Origin: JAEXOD01 sp963663265 | GTDB taxonomy: Bacteria; Bacteroidota; Ignavibacteria; Ignavibacteriales; Melioribacteraceae | DNA: 64,000 nucleotides | Assembly (NCBI GenBank): GCA_963663265.2 | Contig: CAXXXM010000002.1 | Span: 558,001 to 622,000 of the forward strand | Reading direction: 5' to 3' | In this document: positions 24,211-33,959 of the stretch, piece by piece | How the letters are laid out: the number at the start of each line of letters is the position of its first letter | Position numbering within the stretch: position 1 is the first letter of the stretch | The notes under the pieces: model-generated | The model's input: only the letters and a program-made list of their open reading frames with translations | The model's database searches: none | Told to the model about the DNA's origin: nothing | Made by a program: the position numbers and the translations under genes

Positions 24211-24644
24211 ATTATACCGAACTAAATTCCGAAGAGTTTTTGACTAAACTTCAGGGGTTTTCCGACAACAGAATAAAAAACATCGAGGATTTAACACGCA
24301 TATTTGATATTATAATTAAATATGGCTTGCAAAATCAATTTGAAAAGTTGCTGTTTTCAGCAAAAAGTATTGTTGGATTATTAAGAATAATAAGAAATAA
24401 AGATAATAACTTCTCTGATGCGTATTTCAGCACTTTAAAATCAGAACTTCAAACAAATACCGAATCAGTTATTACCAAACTGCAAGAAATTTCACAAAAA
24501 GGTGGGAACTTTATTAACCAGATTTTTACTGATAAATATTACGTTTTAACACAAGAAAACATTCAGAATTTATACAGCTTATGCGAAGACATGAATCATG
24601 TTAAAATGTATTTAAATGATTTGATAAGAAAAAAACACAACTAA
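24207..24644 (+). CDS. hypothetical helical protein
   Basis: The 145-residue product belongs to no family that I recognise. It is almost entirely helical by pattern, with heptad-like leucines and isoleucines and no cysteine motif, signal peptide or membrane segment. Its ATG overlaps the methyltransferase stop (ATGA), so it is translationally coupled and most likely a functional partner or cytoplasmic accessory. A short hairpin at 24645-24665 follows the stop. Codon use and base composition look like its neighbours, supporting a real gene. Confidence 0.7.
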   Translation: MNYTELNSEEFLTKLQGFSDNRIKNIEDLTRIFDIIIKYGLQNQFEKLLFSAKSIVGLLRIIRNKDNNFSDAYFSTLKSELQTNTESVITKLQEISQKGGNFINQIFTDKYYVLTQENIQNLYSLCEDMNHVKMYLNDLIRKKHN

Positions 24645-24665
24645 GACCCGCAAATTTTACGGGTC
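24645..24665. terminator. hairpin between convergent genes
   Basis: GACCCG (24645-24650) pairs with CGGGTC (24660-24665) around a nine-base loop, right after the stop at 24644 and before the end of the minus-strand Rrf2 gene. No long T-run follows directly on either strand, so termination efficiency is uncertain. Confidence 0.45.
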
Positions 24666-24676
24666 AAAGCCTGCTT

Positions 24677-25111
24677 TTAATCTTGAATTGGTTTTCTCAA
24701 AGTCTGAGAATATTTTTCTGCAACCTCATTAACTGATTTGCTCGAAATCAAATTATAGATTCTATTTCTTAATTCAGCCCACTCTTCGTGTAAAGGACAA
24801 GGTGCCTCGTCGGAACACTCTTTTAATCCTGTAACACATTTAAGATTAATAATTGGACCTTCAACTCTTTCAACAATTTCAAGAATAGAACTATTTCTTG
24901 CTAAATCAGTAATTTTAAAACCGCCGCCGCGTCCTTTGAAAGAATCCACATAACCATATTTAGCCATTCGTTGAAGAATTTTTGCTAAATAGTGAGCCGG
25001 TATCTCTTCTGATTTTGCAATTTCAGATGACATAATCAAGCTTTCTTTTGGTTGTCGTGCTAAAAACAGTATGGCTCTTATGGCATACTCACCTGTTTTT
25101 GTATAAATCAT
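24677..25111 (-). CDS. Rrf2-family transcriptional regulator with a three-cysteine cluster
   Basis: This 144-residue winged-helix regulator begins MIYTKTGEYAIRAILFLA, the typical Rrf2 N-terminus. Its wing is FKGRGGGFKIT. Three cysteines (C92, C99, C105, in KCVTGLKECS and APCPLHEEW) match the position of the iron-sulfur ligands of IscR/NsrR/RsrR relatives. It probably senses Fe-S status, redox or nitric oxide. No isc/suf operon is adjacent; the cysteine desulfurase in this window is 24 kb away. The 183-bp region upstream is AT-rich and is the likely autoregulatory site. Confidence 0.9.
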   Translation of the reverse strand: MIYTKTGEYAIRAILFLARQPKESLIMSSEIAKSEEIPAHYLAKILQRMAKYGYVDSFKGRGGGFKITDLARNSSILEIVERVEGPIINLKCVTGLKECSDEAPCPLHEEWAELRNRIYNLISSKSVNEVAEKYSQTLRKPIQD

Positions 25112-25294
25112 CTTTAACCCTCTTAAAATAGGTTAATTAAACATAAAATAATTATAAAGGAGCTTTTTATCTTATATTAAAATAAGTAAATAGGAACCTT
25201 TTGTCAAGTTTTAGAATTCATAAATACAATCTTGTAAAGAAAAATTAAGACGATAATTTACAAAATCTCCAGTATTTGCAATATAAAAAACATT

Positions 25295-27706
25295 TCACTC
25301 TTTTAGTAGTTCAATACTGCTAAAATTTCCATTTTTTCTTATTAATAATCTACTTGGGAAAATCTCTTCTACATCTTGATTATGGGTAACAACAAATATT
25401 TGTTTAAAATCGTTTGCAATTGCTTGTAATGTATTAACAAGTTCTTCTCTCCTACTTTGGTCTTGACTTCCGAAAACTTCATCTAAAGCTAAAAAGCCCA
25501 TATTCATTCTCCCTGATAACGCGGCAATTCTTTTAGATATTGCAATCCTTAAGCATATACTTGCTAAATCTTTTTCGCCCCCCGATAATGTTTCTATTGG
25601 TACTTTTATATCATCGCGAATTACTGTAAACTCAAAATCTTCGTTTATTTTAAGGTCTGTATATCTCCCTTTTGTTATCTGAAAAAACAACTTGTTTGCT
25701 AAATTTGAAATCTCCGGCAGTTCTGTTGATGTAAGTTTGCTTTTAAAGTCTTTAATAAACTGAACAAGTTTTTCTTTTATTCTGTAATTCTTTTTTTTGG
25801 TTTCAACTTCTATAACAAGCTCGTCGTTCTTCCTAATTATAGTTTCTATATTAATTTTTTCATTTTTAACTTTTATCAGTTCTTTTTCAATGCTGTTAAG
25901 TTTATCCTTAATTTCTTCAACTATTTTTTCTTTTTCATCTCTTTGGGCTTGTAAATTGATATATTCTTGGTCGTTATATCCAATTGAAGATAACTGATTT
26001 TGCAAACTTTTTTCATCATTTATTAAAGCAGTTAAATATTCCTCATTTTCTGTTTTTTTTGCTATGTTGTTAGGAATTTCCAAGATTCTTGTTTCTATTT
26101 TTACGGCTTTTTGATATAATATTTTAAGACTTTCTTTATTTTCATAAACGGTTTTTAGGTTCTCGTCGTTAAATGAAACATCCTTGAATTTTTCAAATTC
26201 AATTTTCCCCTTTTCCATCTCTTGTAATAAATCTGCAATTTCAACTTTTAGTTTTTCTATGTCCTTTAGTAAATTTTTCTTGTCCCTAAGCTTGTTGCTT
26301 AGTCTTAATAATTCAGCAGCTAAATCTTTTTGATTGTTTTTGTTTTTAATAATTTCATTTTCAATTACATTCAAAGAAATATTTTTTTCTTCAATAAGTA
26401 GTGATGATTTTTGGATTTCCTGCTCGTACGATTTAACTAAATCGGTATAATAAATTTCATCCAACGGTCTGTTACATTCAGGACAATTAGAATTTATTCC
26501 AATTTTTTCTAATTTAATTTTTCTTCCCGATTTTTCTTTAACATTCTGTTTAAGTGTGTTAATATGCGAAGTTATTTCTATTTTAATTTTTTCATTTGCC
26601 GCAAGTAATTTTTCTAAATCATTCCCATATATTTTGTTTTTTTCCAATTGGTTATCAATATCGGAATATTTGTTTAATTCGTTTTCTAAAGCTTTTTGCT
26701 CTTCATCTTTTTTATTTTTTGAATTAAACTTTTCGGTTAATCTATTTTTCAAATTAACCTTTTCCGTATACACAGCTTTAATTTTTAACAGCTCTTCGTA
26801 TTCTTTTTCTAATTCTAAATACTTATGTTTGTTTGGCAATAATTCGGTTAATTCTTCTTTTTCTTTGTTTAATAATTCAAGCTGCTGAGCAATATTATTA
26901 ATATTTTCGGTAACTGATTTAACACTATTTTTATTAACGGCAAGTTTTTTTTCATACTCGTTATATTTATCTCTTTTAATAGACATTTCCACAAGAGATT
27001 TTTTAATAGTATCATACAAATCTTTGGCTGTGTTTAATTCATTTTTAACTTTTTCTAAATTTTCCTCATTGACAATTATTAGTTTTTCAGCTTCCTCTTT
27101 ATTATTATTTAATTCCTCAAGTTTAGAATTAGAAAGTACTTGTTTTTCATAATTTTCAACTTCAATTCTGTTTACTTTAAGTTCTTCTTTTATTCTCTCT
27201 TCTAATTTATCAAGTTTTTCAAGTCCAAGCATTTTTCTTAACTGTTTCTGTCTTTCTCCAATCTTTAAATCCATTAAAGCGGTAACTTCTTTTTGCTCGG
27301 AAAAATAAGAGTTTTTAAAATTTGCTGCATCAATTTTTAATACTTTGGTGATTTTTTTATTAACTTCAGAGACACCAATTATATCCGGTACATCATTATC
27401 ATTAATAAACAACTCTGCTTTAGCAGTTAAATTTTTACCTCTGTATTCTCTTACAACTTTATAATTTATATTATCATCAGTAAACGATAAACTTACAACA
27501 ATGCTTTCTTTTGCGTCTGCATGGTCGTTTTTCATTTTGTCATTTGTAAGATTAAACTTACCATATAGTGCAAAATATATCCCTTCAAATATTGAAGATT
27601 TTCCGGCACCGTTTTTACCTACCAGTCCTAATAATCCGTCAGGAAAAGTTATTTCACTTTTTTTATATTGTTTAAAATTTTCTAAATATAGTTTATTTAT
27701 CCTCAT
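25295..27706 (-). CDS. sbcC: SbcC/Rad50-type DNA repair ATPase
   Basis: This SMC-like protein of about 803 residues partners SbcD in processing DNA ends and hairpins. The N-terminus has MRINKLYLENFKQYK and Walker A GKNGAGKSSIFEG. Two long coiled coils flank a zinc hook, NCPECNRPL (about 405). The C-terminus has ETLSGGEKDLASI, Walker B LGFLALDEVFGSQ and the VVTHN switch. I chose the ATG at 27704-27706 because an AGGAGG lies 9 bases upstream and the conserved N-terminus begins there; a TTG at 27731-27733 is in frame but unlikely. It overlaps sbcD by 14 bp. Confidence 0.93.
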   Translation of the reverse strand: MRINKLYLENFKQYKKSEITFPDGLLGLVGKNGAGKSSIFEGIYFALYGKFNLTNDKMKNDHADAKESIVVSLSFTDDNINYKVVREYRGKNLTAKAELFINDNDVPDIIGVSEVNKKITKVLKIDAANFKNSYFSEQKEVTALMDLKIGERQKQLRKMLGLEKLDKLEERIKEELKVNRIEVENYEKQVLSNSKLEELNNNKEEAEKLIIVNEENLEKVKNELNTAKDLYDTIKKSLVEMSIKRDKYNEYEKKLAVNKNSVKSVTENINNIAQQLELLNKEKEELTELLPNKHKYLELEKEYEELLKIKAVYTEKVNLKNRLTEKFNSKNKKDEEQKALENELNKYSDIDNQLEKNKIYGNDLEKLLAANEKIKIEITSHINTLKQNVKEKSGRKIKLEKIGINSNCPECNRPLDEIYYTDLVKSYEQEIQKSSLLIEEKNISLNVIENEIIKNKNNQKDLAAELLRLSNKLRDKKNLLKDIEKLKVEIADLLQEMEKGKIEFEKFKDVSFNDENLKTVYENKESLKILYQKAVKIETRILEIPNNIAKKTENEEYLTALINDEKSLQNQLSSIGYNDQEYINLQAQRDEKEKIVEEIKDKLNSIEKELIKVKNEKINIETIIRKNDELVIEVETKKKNYRIKEKLVQFIKDFKSKLTSTELPEISNLANKLFFQITKGRYTDLKINEDFEFTVIRDDIKVPIETLSGGEKDLASICLRIAISKRIAALSGRMNMGFLALDEVFGSQDQSRREELVNTLQAIANDFKQIFVVTHNQDVEEIFPSRLLIRKNGNFSSIELLKE

Positions 27707-28838
27707 CTGATTCTTCCTCCTCAATTTTATCAATTATTTCACCGGTTAACTTGCTAACCAATGTATACTCGTCATCATCTTGAAAACTTTTTCTTAATTC
27801 CTCATTCAAAAAACTTCTTAAATCAAACGATTCTTTATCGGCAACAAATATTGAATCTGAATCTTTAACACTTTTTACAATTTTAAAATACAATGCTTCT
27901 TTCACCAATTCATCAATATCTTCTCTACGAATATCATATACTTTAATTTGATCAATTTCGTTAAGGTATATGTTAAAAACTCCCCCTTTTATATCAAGCC
28001 CCTTTAAACTCTCCTTAATCTCTTCAATAATTTCATTTTTTGTTTTTTTATAACATTCTTTTACTTTAATGTTTTTAATTAGCCTAATATTTAATTTATG
28101 TGCTTGTACACTAATCTTATTATCCCACGTACATTCTAAAAACAATTTATCATAATCGTTTTCTTTATCGCTCATTCTTTCTGTTGAACCGGAATAATAA
28201 ACATTACCGAAACTTTTAAGATGTTTATACTTATGCCAATGACCAAGAGCAACATAATCAAAAACTTCAAGTTTTTCTATCTGCTCAATTGGAAATGTTC
28301 TTTCCCCGTATTCATCCATTAAATAATTTGGCATAGATACATGGGTAACAAATATATTTGGTTTCCCATTATTTAATGCTTCAATTTTAGATACTTCTTC
28401 TTTGTACTTTTCTTCACTATTAATGTGAGGAAGTAAATGTAGGTTAACCAAGTCTGTTTCATAAACTGAATATTTTTCATCAAAAAATATCCTGCAATTT
28501 GTTAGGATTGTAAAAATATTATGTATTGGTATTGAATATATTGTTTTTGGAAAATCGTGGTTCCCTGCAATAATATAAATTGGAATATTGTTGTCTTCTA
28601 ATCGTTTTAACTGCTCTGCTAAAAAAACTACCGCCCTGTTTGTTGGCGATGATCGATGGAAAATGTCACCTGAATGGATTAAAAAATCAATTTTACAATC
28701 AATTGCGTAATCTATTACCTGTTTAAAGGAGTTATAAACATCCTCTTCTCGTATATTAAGTTTTTCATTTTCATCTAATAAATCTAAATCCGAAAACCCT
28801 AAATGAGTATCACTAAAATGAATAAATTTGAATGCCAT
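27693..28838 (-). CDS. sbcD: SbcD/Mre11-type DNA repair exonuclease
   Basis: This metallophosphoesterase of about 381 residues is the nuclease half of SbcCD. All Mre11 motifs are visible: HFSDTHLGF, HSGDIFHRSSPTNRA, IAGNHDFPKT, FVTHVSMP and ALGHWHKYK. The C-terminal region, rich in Glu/Asp, would bind SbcC. ATG at 28836-28838 (MAFKFIHFSDTH) fits the family better than the in-frame TTG/GTG codons just upstream. The 3' end overlaps sbcC and contains its ribosome site. It is divergent from the cbb3 oxidase operon with 192 bp between start codons. Confidence 0.93.
   Translation of the reverse strand: MAFKFIHFSDTHLGFSDLDLLDENEKLNIREEDVYNSFKQVIDYAIDCKIDFLIHSGDIFHRSSPTNRAVVFLAEQLKRLEDNNIPIYIIAGNHDFPKTIYSIPIHNIFTILTNCRIFFDEKYSVYETDLVNLHLLPHINSEEKYKEEVSKIEALNNGKPNIFVTHVSMPNYLMDEYGERTFPIEQIEKLEVFDYVALGHWHKYKHLKSFGNVYYSGSTERMSDKENDYDKLFLECTWDNKISVQAHKLNIRLIKNIKVKECYKKTKNEIIEEIKESLKGLDIKGGVFNIYLNEIDQIKVYDIRREDIDELVKEALYFKIVKSVKDSDSIFVADKESFDLRSFLNEELRKSFQDDDEYTLVSKLTGEIIDKIEEEESDEDK
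27716..27721 (-). promoter_or_regulatory. Shine-Dalgarno site fixing the sbcC start
   Basis: AGGAGG on the minus strand lies inside the 3' end of sbcD, nine bases upstream of the sbcC ATG at 27704-27706. It supports that start over the longer TTG frame. Confidence 0.75.
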
Positions 28839-29030
28839 TTTTGCCACCAATTATTTTTTGAAATTTCCTTGCTAAATTTTGCACAACTTTTAAATATAAA
28901 TATTAAAAGATATAAATTTTGAACTTATTCCTCAAATTACTTGTAAAATTATTATAAAAACGTTAATTTATAAAATGAATATATAAAATAAGACAACATA
29001 ACTTAATTTATTCTAATTTTGCTCTTTTAT

Positions 29031-31442
29031 ATGGAAATTAAAGAAATTTCATTAGCTAAAACTGAAAACAAAATAATTTGTTATCATTGTGGAGAAGAGT
29101 GTAAATCTACGGATATTTCCATAAATGACAAGTATTTTTGCTGTAATGGTTGCAAAACCGTGTACGAATTACTTGAGCAAAATGACTTATGCAATTTTTA
29201 CGATATCGAGGGGAGTAAAGGAGTTTCACAAAACAACCAATCCAAAAGAAATTTTGATTTTTTGGATAATGATGTTATCAAAGAAAAACTTATTCTATTC
29301 AAGAACGATAAATTTTCATCTGCTAATTTCCATATTCCCCAAATGCACTGCTCGTCTTGCATTTGGATTTTGGAGAATTTAAATAAATTGAACAAAGGAA
29401 TAATTTTTTCGGAAGTTGATTTTCTAAAAAAGACTTGTTCAGTTAGATTTAAGGAATCCGAAATATCACTCAAAAAAGTAGTGGAATTACTCGATTCTTT
29501 AGGTTATACTCCTCTTTTTAACTTAGAAGAGAGCAGCAAAGACGATGTTTCCAGCTATAAATCTTTATATTACAAACTTGGAGTAGCTGGATTTTGTTTT
29601 GGTAATATTATGCTTTTAAGTTTCCCCGAATATTTCTCATTGAATGATTTTCAAACCGACGACTTAAAAATTGTTTTTGCCTATCTAAATTTTGTTTTAT
29701 CAATCCCCGTTTTTTTATATAGTAGTGCCGAGTACTATGTTTCTGCAATAAAAGGTTTGCGAAAAAAAATTATCAATATAGATTTTCCTATTAGCTTAGG
29801 AGTTTTAGTACTTTTTTTACGTAGTTCATACGATTTATTTATGGGATTAGGTCCCGGGTTTTTCGATTCAATGGCAGGATTAGTTTTTCTTTTGTTATTA
29901 GGCAAGCTATTCCAAAATAAAACATATGACACATTAAATTTTGAGCGTAACTATAAGTCATACTTTCCCCTTGCAAGTACAAAAATTGCAGATGGCAAAG
30001 AATTTCCGGTACCAATTGAATTATTAAAAATTAAAGACCAAATTTTAATACATAATGGCGAACTTATTCCCGCCGATGCAGTATTAATGAAAGGAAAAGC
30101 AAATATTGATTACAGTTTTGTAACAGGCGAATCAACACCGGTTACGCAAAATGTAGGAGATATTTTATATGCGGGGGGCAAACAAATAGGAAGCAGCATT
30201 GTTGTAGAAATTGTAAGAGAAATCAGCCAAAGTTATTTAACACAACTTTGGAATCATAAGTCGTTTTCAAGTAAGTTTAACAGTCAAATAACAAATCTTA
30301 CTAATAAAGTTAGCAAACACTTTACAATTTTTATTTTAGGCATAGCAACGGTTTCTGCTGCATTTCATTACTATAATATTAATATTGCATTAAACATTTT
30401 CACAGCCGTGTTAATTGTTGCTTGTCCTTGTGCATTAGCATTAGCAGCTCCATTTACTTTAGGAAATACTCTTAGAATTTTTGGCAAAAATAAGTTTTAT
30501 TTAAAAAACACCGATGTTATTGAAGAAATGGCAAAAATAACATCAATTGTTTTTGATAAAACCGGAACTTTAACCAACAGCTCTAAATTTGAAACAAATT
30601 ATTCGGGGGAACAATTAACTGAGTATGAAAAAGCATTAGTTAAATCTACTGTCAAAAGTTCCTACCATCCATTTAGCCAGTCTATCTTATCAGCTCTAAA
30701 AGATGTTCCTGAAATGGAAATTGTAGATTTTGAAGAGCTTACCGGATATGGGATTACTGCAAAAATTGATGATATAGTAATTAAAGTCGGCTCTGCTAAA
30801 CATGTTGGACTATTAGAAAACCAGCCTAATAATAAATCCAAAGTGTTTATTGCGTTTAACAACAAAATTAAAGGGCATTTTTACTTTAAAAATTATTATA
30901 GAACCGGAATTAACGAACTTGCTGCACAATTAATGAAAAAATATAAACTTTATGTTTTATCCGGTGATAATGATTCTGAAAGAGAAAATCTCGAGAATAT
31001 TTTTTCTAAAAGTATAACTTTGCAATTTAACCAAACCCCTTTTGATAAACTTCAATTTATTGAAAATATTCAAAACCAGAAAGAATATGTGTTGATGATT
31101 GGAGACGGATTAAATGATGCCGGAGGGTTAAAACAGAGTAATGTTGGAATTACAGTATCTGAAGATATAAATAATTTTTATCCCTCATGTGACGGTATTT
31201 TAGGTGCCGATAAGTTTAACAAATTGAACGAATTTATTAAGTTTTCCATTTACAGTAAAAGAATAATAATTATTAGTTTTATAATATCTTTCTTTTACAA
31301 CTTAGTTGGTCTAAGTTTTGCAGTTACTGGGGCTTTATCGCCTCTAATTGCTGCTGTACTTATGCCGGTAAGTTCTATTTCCGTAGTTGTATTTACAACT
31401 GTTGCAGTAAATTTTTATGCTAAACAAAAAGGATTTATTTAA
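29031..31442 (+). CDS. ccoI: copper-translocating P-type ATPase for cbb3 oxidase assembly
   Basis: This P1B-type ATPase of about 803 residues supplies copper for the CuB site of the cbb3 oxidase. It starts with the FixI/CcoI-type metal-binding region (CYHCGEEC, CCNGCKTVYELL). An HMA-like domain with HCSSC (about 105), the membrane CPC motif in VACPCALALAAP (about 463), DKTGTL (about 507) and GDGLNDAGGL (about 690) follow. ATG at 29031 is preferred to an in-frame TTG at 29019. TAATTTTG at 29014-29021 could be a -7 box but is very close to the start. Its stop overlaps ccoS (TAATG). Confidence 0.95.
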   Translation: MEIKEISLAKTENKIICYHCGEECKSTDISINDKYFCCNGCKTVYELLEQNDLCNFYDIEGSKGVSQNNQSKRNFDFLDNDVIKEKLILFKNDKFSSANFHIPQMHCSSCIWILENLNKLNKGIIFSEVDFLKKTCSVRFKESEISLKKVVELLDSLGYTPLFNLEESSKDDVSSYKSLYYKLGVAGFCFGNIMLLSFPEYFSLNDFQTDDLKIVFAYLNFVLSIPVFLYSSAEYYVSAIKGLRKKIINIDFPISLGVLVLFLRSSYDLFMGLGPGFFDSMAGLVFLLLLGKLFQNKTYDTLNFERNYKSYFPLASTKIADGKEFPVPIELLKIKDQILIHNGELIPADAVLMKGKANIDYSFVTGESTPVTQNVGDILYAGGKQIGSSIVVEIVREISQSYLTQLWNHKSFSSKFNSQITNLTNKVSKHFTIFILGIATVSAAFHYYNINIALNIFTAVLIVACPCALALAAPFTLGNTLRIFGKNKFYLKNTDVIEEMAKITSIVFDKTGTLTNSSKFETNYSGEQLTEYEKALVKSTVKSSYHPFSQSILSALKDVPEMEIVDFEELTGYGITAKIDDIVIKVGSAKHVGLLENQPNNKSKVFIAFNNKIKGHFYFKNYYRTGINELAAQLMKKYKLYVLSGDNDSERENLENIFSKSITLQFNQTPFDKLQFIENIQNQKEYVLMIGDGLNDAGGLKQSNVGITVSEDINNFYPSCDGILGADKFNKLNEFIKFSIYSKRIIIISFIISFFYNLVGLSFAVTGALSPLIAAVLMPVSSISVVVFTTVAVNFYAKQKGFI

Positions 31443-31606
31443 TGTCAGTAATTTTACTTTTAATAGGTTTTAGTCTATTTGTGGCTCTTATTTTTTTAGC
31501 TGCTTTTGTTTGGGCGGTTAAAACCGGACAGTTTGACGATAAATATACCCCTTCTGTTAGAATACTATTTGATGATTCAAAAAAAGAAAAACCCAAAAAC
31601 AAATAA
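31442..31606 (+). CDS. ccoS: cbb3-type oxidase assembly protein CcoS
   Basis: A 54-residue single-span membrane protein starts at an ATG that shares its A with the ccoI stop (TAATG). Its sequence MSVILLLIGFSLFVALIFLA, then a GQFDD motif close after the membrane segment, and a Lys-rich tail match CcoS, needed for cofactor insertion into the oxidase. It is easily missed because of its size. Gene order ccoI-ccoS before the structural genes supports it. An AAGGAG site for the next gene lies at 31627-31632. Confidence 0.9.
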   Translation: MSVILLLIGFSLFVALIFLAAFVWAVKTGQFDDKYTPSVRILFDDSKKEKPKNK

Positions 31607-31639
31607 ATATTAGTTCCTAAATTTAGAAGGAGCCGGAGA

Positions 31640-33757
31640 ATGAATGTAGAAAAATTCAGTTATGACAATCAAATTGTAAAACAATTTTCAATTGCCACAA
31701 TGATATGGGGGTTAGTTGGAATGCTTGTAGGTTTAATAATTGCATTTCAATTAGTCTTTCCAGAACTAAATTTCAAATTATCTTACGTTACTTTTGGGCG
31801 TATTCGTCCGCTTCATACCAATGCAGTAATTTTTGCTTTTGTTGGTAATGCAATTTTTGCAGGAGTTTATTACTCTTTGCAGCGTTTATTAAAAGCCAGA
31901 ATGTATAACGATTTATTAAGTAAGATACATTTTTGGGGATGGCAGCTTATTATTGTTGCAGCTGCAATTACATTACCATTAGGATTTACCTCAAGCAAAG
32001 AATATGCAGAATTAGAATGGCCGATTGATATTGCAATTACTCTTATTTGGGTTGTTTTTGGTATAAATATGATTGGAACAATAATCAAAAGACGCGAAAA
32101 ACATATGTATGTTGCAATTTGGTTTTATATTGCAACATTTGTTACAGTTGCGGTTTTGCATGTTGTTAACTCATTTGAATTGCCGGTCTCTTTATTTAAA
32201 AGCTACTCAATTTATGCAGGCGTGCAAGATGCTTTAGTTCAATGGTGGTATGGGCATAATGCTGTTGCTTTTTTCCTTACCACACCTTACTTAGGATTAA
32301 TGTACTATTATTTACCAAAAGCAGCTAACCGCCCTGTTTATTCTTATAGACTCTCAATATTACACTTTTGGGCTTTAATATTTATTTATATTTGGGCTGG
32401 ACCTCACCATTTATTATATTCTGCTCTTCCAAACTGGGCTCAATCATTAGGAACAGCATTTTCTATTATGTTAATTGCCCCATCATGGGGTGGAATGTTA
32501 AATGGTTTATTAACCTTACGTGGAGCTTGGGATAAAGTTAGAGACGAACCTATACTTAAATTTATGGTTGTTGCTGTTACTGCTTACGGTATGGCTACTT
32601 TTGAAGGACCTATGCTTTCATTAAAAAACTTTAATGCGTTAATGCACTTTACTGATTGGATTATTGCTCACGTGCATATAGGTGCATTAGGCTGGAACGG
32701 CTTTTTGACTTTTGGTATGTTATATTGGTTGGTACCAAAAATGTACGGAACTACTTTGTATTCTAAAAAGTTAGCAAATGTACACTTTTGGCATGGTACA
32801 CTCGGTATTGTAATTTATGCATCTTCACTATATTGGGCTGCTCTGACTCAATCATTAATGTGGAAACAATTTACACCACTCGGCTTATTACAATATCCAA
32901 ACTTTTTAGAAACTGTTACCCAAATTATTCCTATGTACGCTTTGCGTGGTATTGGCGGACTTTTATACTATGCTGGGGTTATTATAATGGTTTACAATTT
33001 AATTATGACAGCCAAACAAGGCAAATTTATTAAAAATGAAGATGCTGAAGCTGTTCCATATAAAGACATGCACGAAAAAATTAAACCCGGAATGATTCAT
33101 AGATGGTTAGAAAAACGACCTATTCAATTTACAATATTGGCTACTGTTGCTATTTTAATTGGCGGAGTTATTGAGTTTATTCCAACATTTTTAGTTAAGT
33201 CCAATATTCCTACTATATCAAGTGTAAAACCTTATTCTCCATTGGAATTACAAGGAAGAGACATTTATATACGCGAAGGTTGTTTGGGATGTCACTCCCA
33301 AATGGTTAGACCTTTTAGAAGTGAAACTGAAAGATATGGCGAATATTCCAAAGCCGGTGAGTATGTTTACGACCATCCATTTTTATGGGGTTCAAAACGT
33401 ACCGGACCTGACTTACATAGAGTAGGTGGTAAGTACTCCAACTTATGGCATTTTTTGCATATGGAAAATCCTTCTTCAATGTCTCCGGGTTCTATTATGC
33501 CATATTACCCCTGGTTGTTTACTGATAAACTTGATTTATCTTCAACCGAAAGCAAAATTTCAGCTCTAAGGCAGCTTGGCGTTCCTTATCCTAAAGGTTA
33601 CGAAAAAATTGCTAATGAGGAATTAATTAATCAAGCCAATTTAATTGCTGAAGATTTAGCTAAAAATGGTGCAGTTACCGAAGCCGATAAAGAGATTGTT
33701 GCCCTTATTGCTTATTTACAAAGGCTTGGTACTGATATTAAAGGAAATAAAAAATAG
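31640..33757 (+). CDS. ccoNO: fused cbb3-type cytochrome c oxidase subunits I and II (CcoN-CcoO)
   Basis: This 705-residue fusion joins the catalytic heme-copper subunit to the monoheme cytochrome c subunit. Residues 1 to about 475 are CcoN: RPLHTNAVIFAF (heme b His), YGHNAVAFFLTTPYLG and GPHHLLYSALPNW (CuB His), and AHVHIGALGWNGFL (heme ligands). After a linker and a membrane span, the CcoO part has REGCLGCHSQMVRP (CxxCH heme c), TGPDLHRVGG and MSPGSIMPYYPWL (axial Met). It reduces O2 to water with high affinity at the cytoplasmic membrane. The fused form is known in Bacteroidota relatives. AAGGAG precedes the ATG by seven bases. Confidence 0.96.
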   Translation: MNVEKFSYDNQIVKQFSIATMIWGLVGMLVGLIIAFQLVFPELNFKLSYVTFGRIRPLHTNAVIFAFVGNAIFAGVYYSLQRLLKARMYNDLLSKIHFWGWQLIIVAAAITLPLGFTSSKEYAELEWPIDIAITLIWVVFGINMIGTIIKRREKHMYVAIWFYIATFVTVAVLHVVNSFELPVSLFKSYSIYAGVQDALVQWWYGHNAVAFFLTTPYLGLMYYYLPKAANRPVYSYRLSILHFWALIFIYIWAGPHHLLYSALPNWAQSLGTAFSIMLIAPSWGGMLNGLLTLRGAWDKVRDEPILKFMVVAVTAYGMATFEGPMLSLKNFNALMHFTDWIIAHVHIGALGWNGFLTFGMLYWLVPKMYGTTLYSKKLANVHFWHGTLGIVIYASSLYWAALTQSLMWKQFTPLGLLQYPNFLETVTQIIPMYALRGIGGLLYYAGVIIMVYNLIMTAKQGKFIKNEDAEAVPYKDMHEKIKPGMIHRWLEKRPIQFTILATVAILIGGVIEFIPTFLVKSNIPTISSVKPYSPLELQGRDIYIREGCLGCHSQMVRPFRSETERYGEYSKAGEYVYDHPFLWGSKRTGPDLHRVGGKYSNLWHFLHMENPSSMSPGSIMPYYPWLFTDKLDLSSTESKISALRQLGVPYPKGYEKIANEELINQANLIAEDLAKNGAVTEADKEIVALIAYLQRLGTDIKGNKK

Positions 33758-33764
33758 GTGAATT

Positions 33765-33959
33765 ATGTTTTCTAAATATTTTAGTAATGCACAAAACATT
33801 TCAACTTTTGGAATTGTATCATTTTTATTGTTTTTCTCTTTTTTTATTTTAGTTTTGGTTTGGTTAGTTACTACTAAAAAAAGTTATTTTAATAAAATGA
33901 AAAATTTACCTTTTGAAGATGATGATTTATCTAACATTAATCACGAGAATAAACTATGA
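33765..33959 (+). CDS. ccoQ: small cbb3 oxidase subunit (CcoQ-like)
   Basis: This 64-residue membrane protein has one hydrophobic span (FGIVSFLLFFSFFILVLVWL) and a charged tail. It sits between ccoNO and ccoP, which is the standard ccoQ position. CcoQ stabilises the oxidase complex; its sequence is poorly conserved, so position is the main evidence. It overlaps ccoP by 4 bp (ATGA). Confidence 0.8.
   Translation: MFSKYFSNAQNISTFGIVSFLLFFSFFILVLVWLVTTKKSYFNKMKNLPFEDDDLSNINHENKL

Noticed and set aside
27707..27733. Longer sbcC start at the TTG at 27731-27733
   Set aside because: The nine extra residues are not part of the conserved N-terminus, and AGGAGG sits just before the internal ATG.
29019..29030. 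TTG start for ccoI
   Set aside because: The ATG at 29031 gives a normal N-terminus and there is no ribosome site before the TTG.
28851..29030. FNR/Anr-type box controlling the cbb3 operon
   Set aside because: No TTGAT-N4-ATCAA palindrome or close variant was found in the divergent promoter region.
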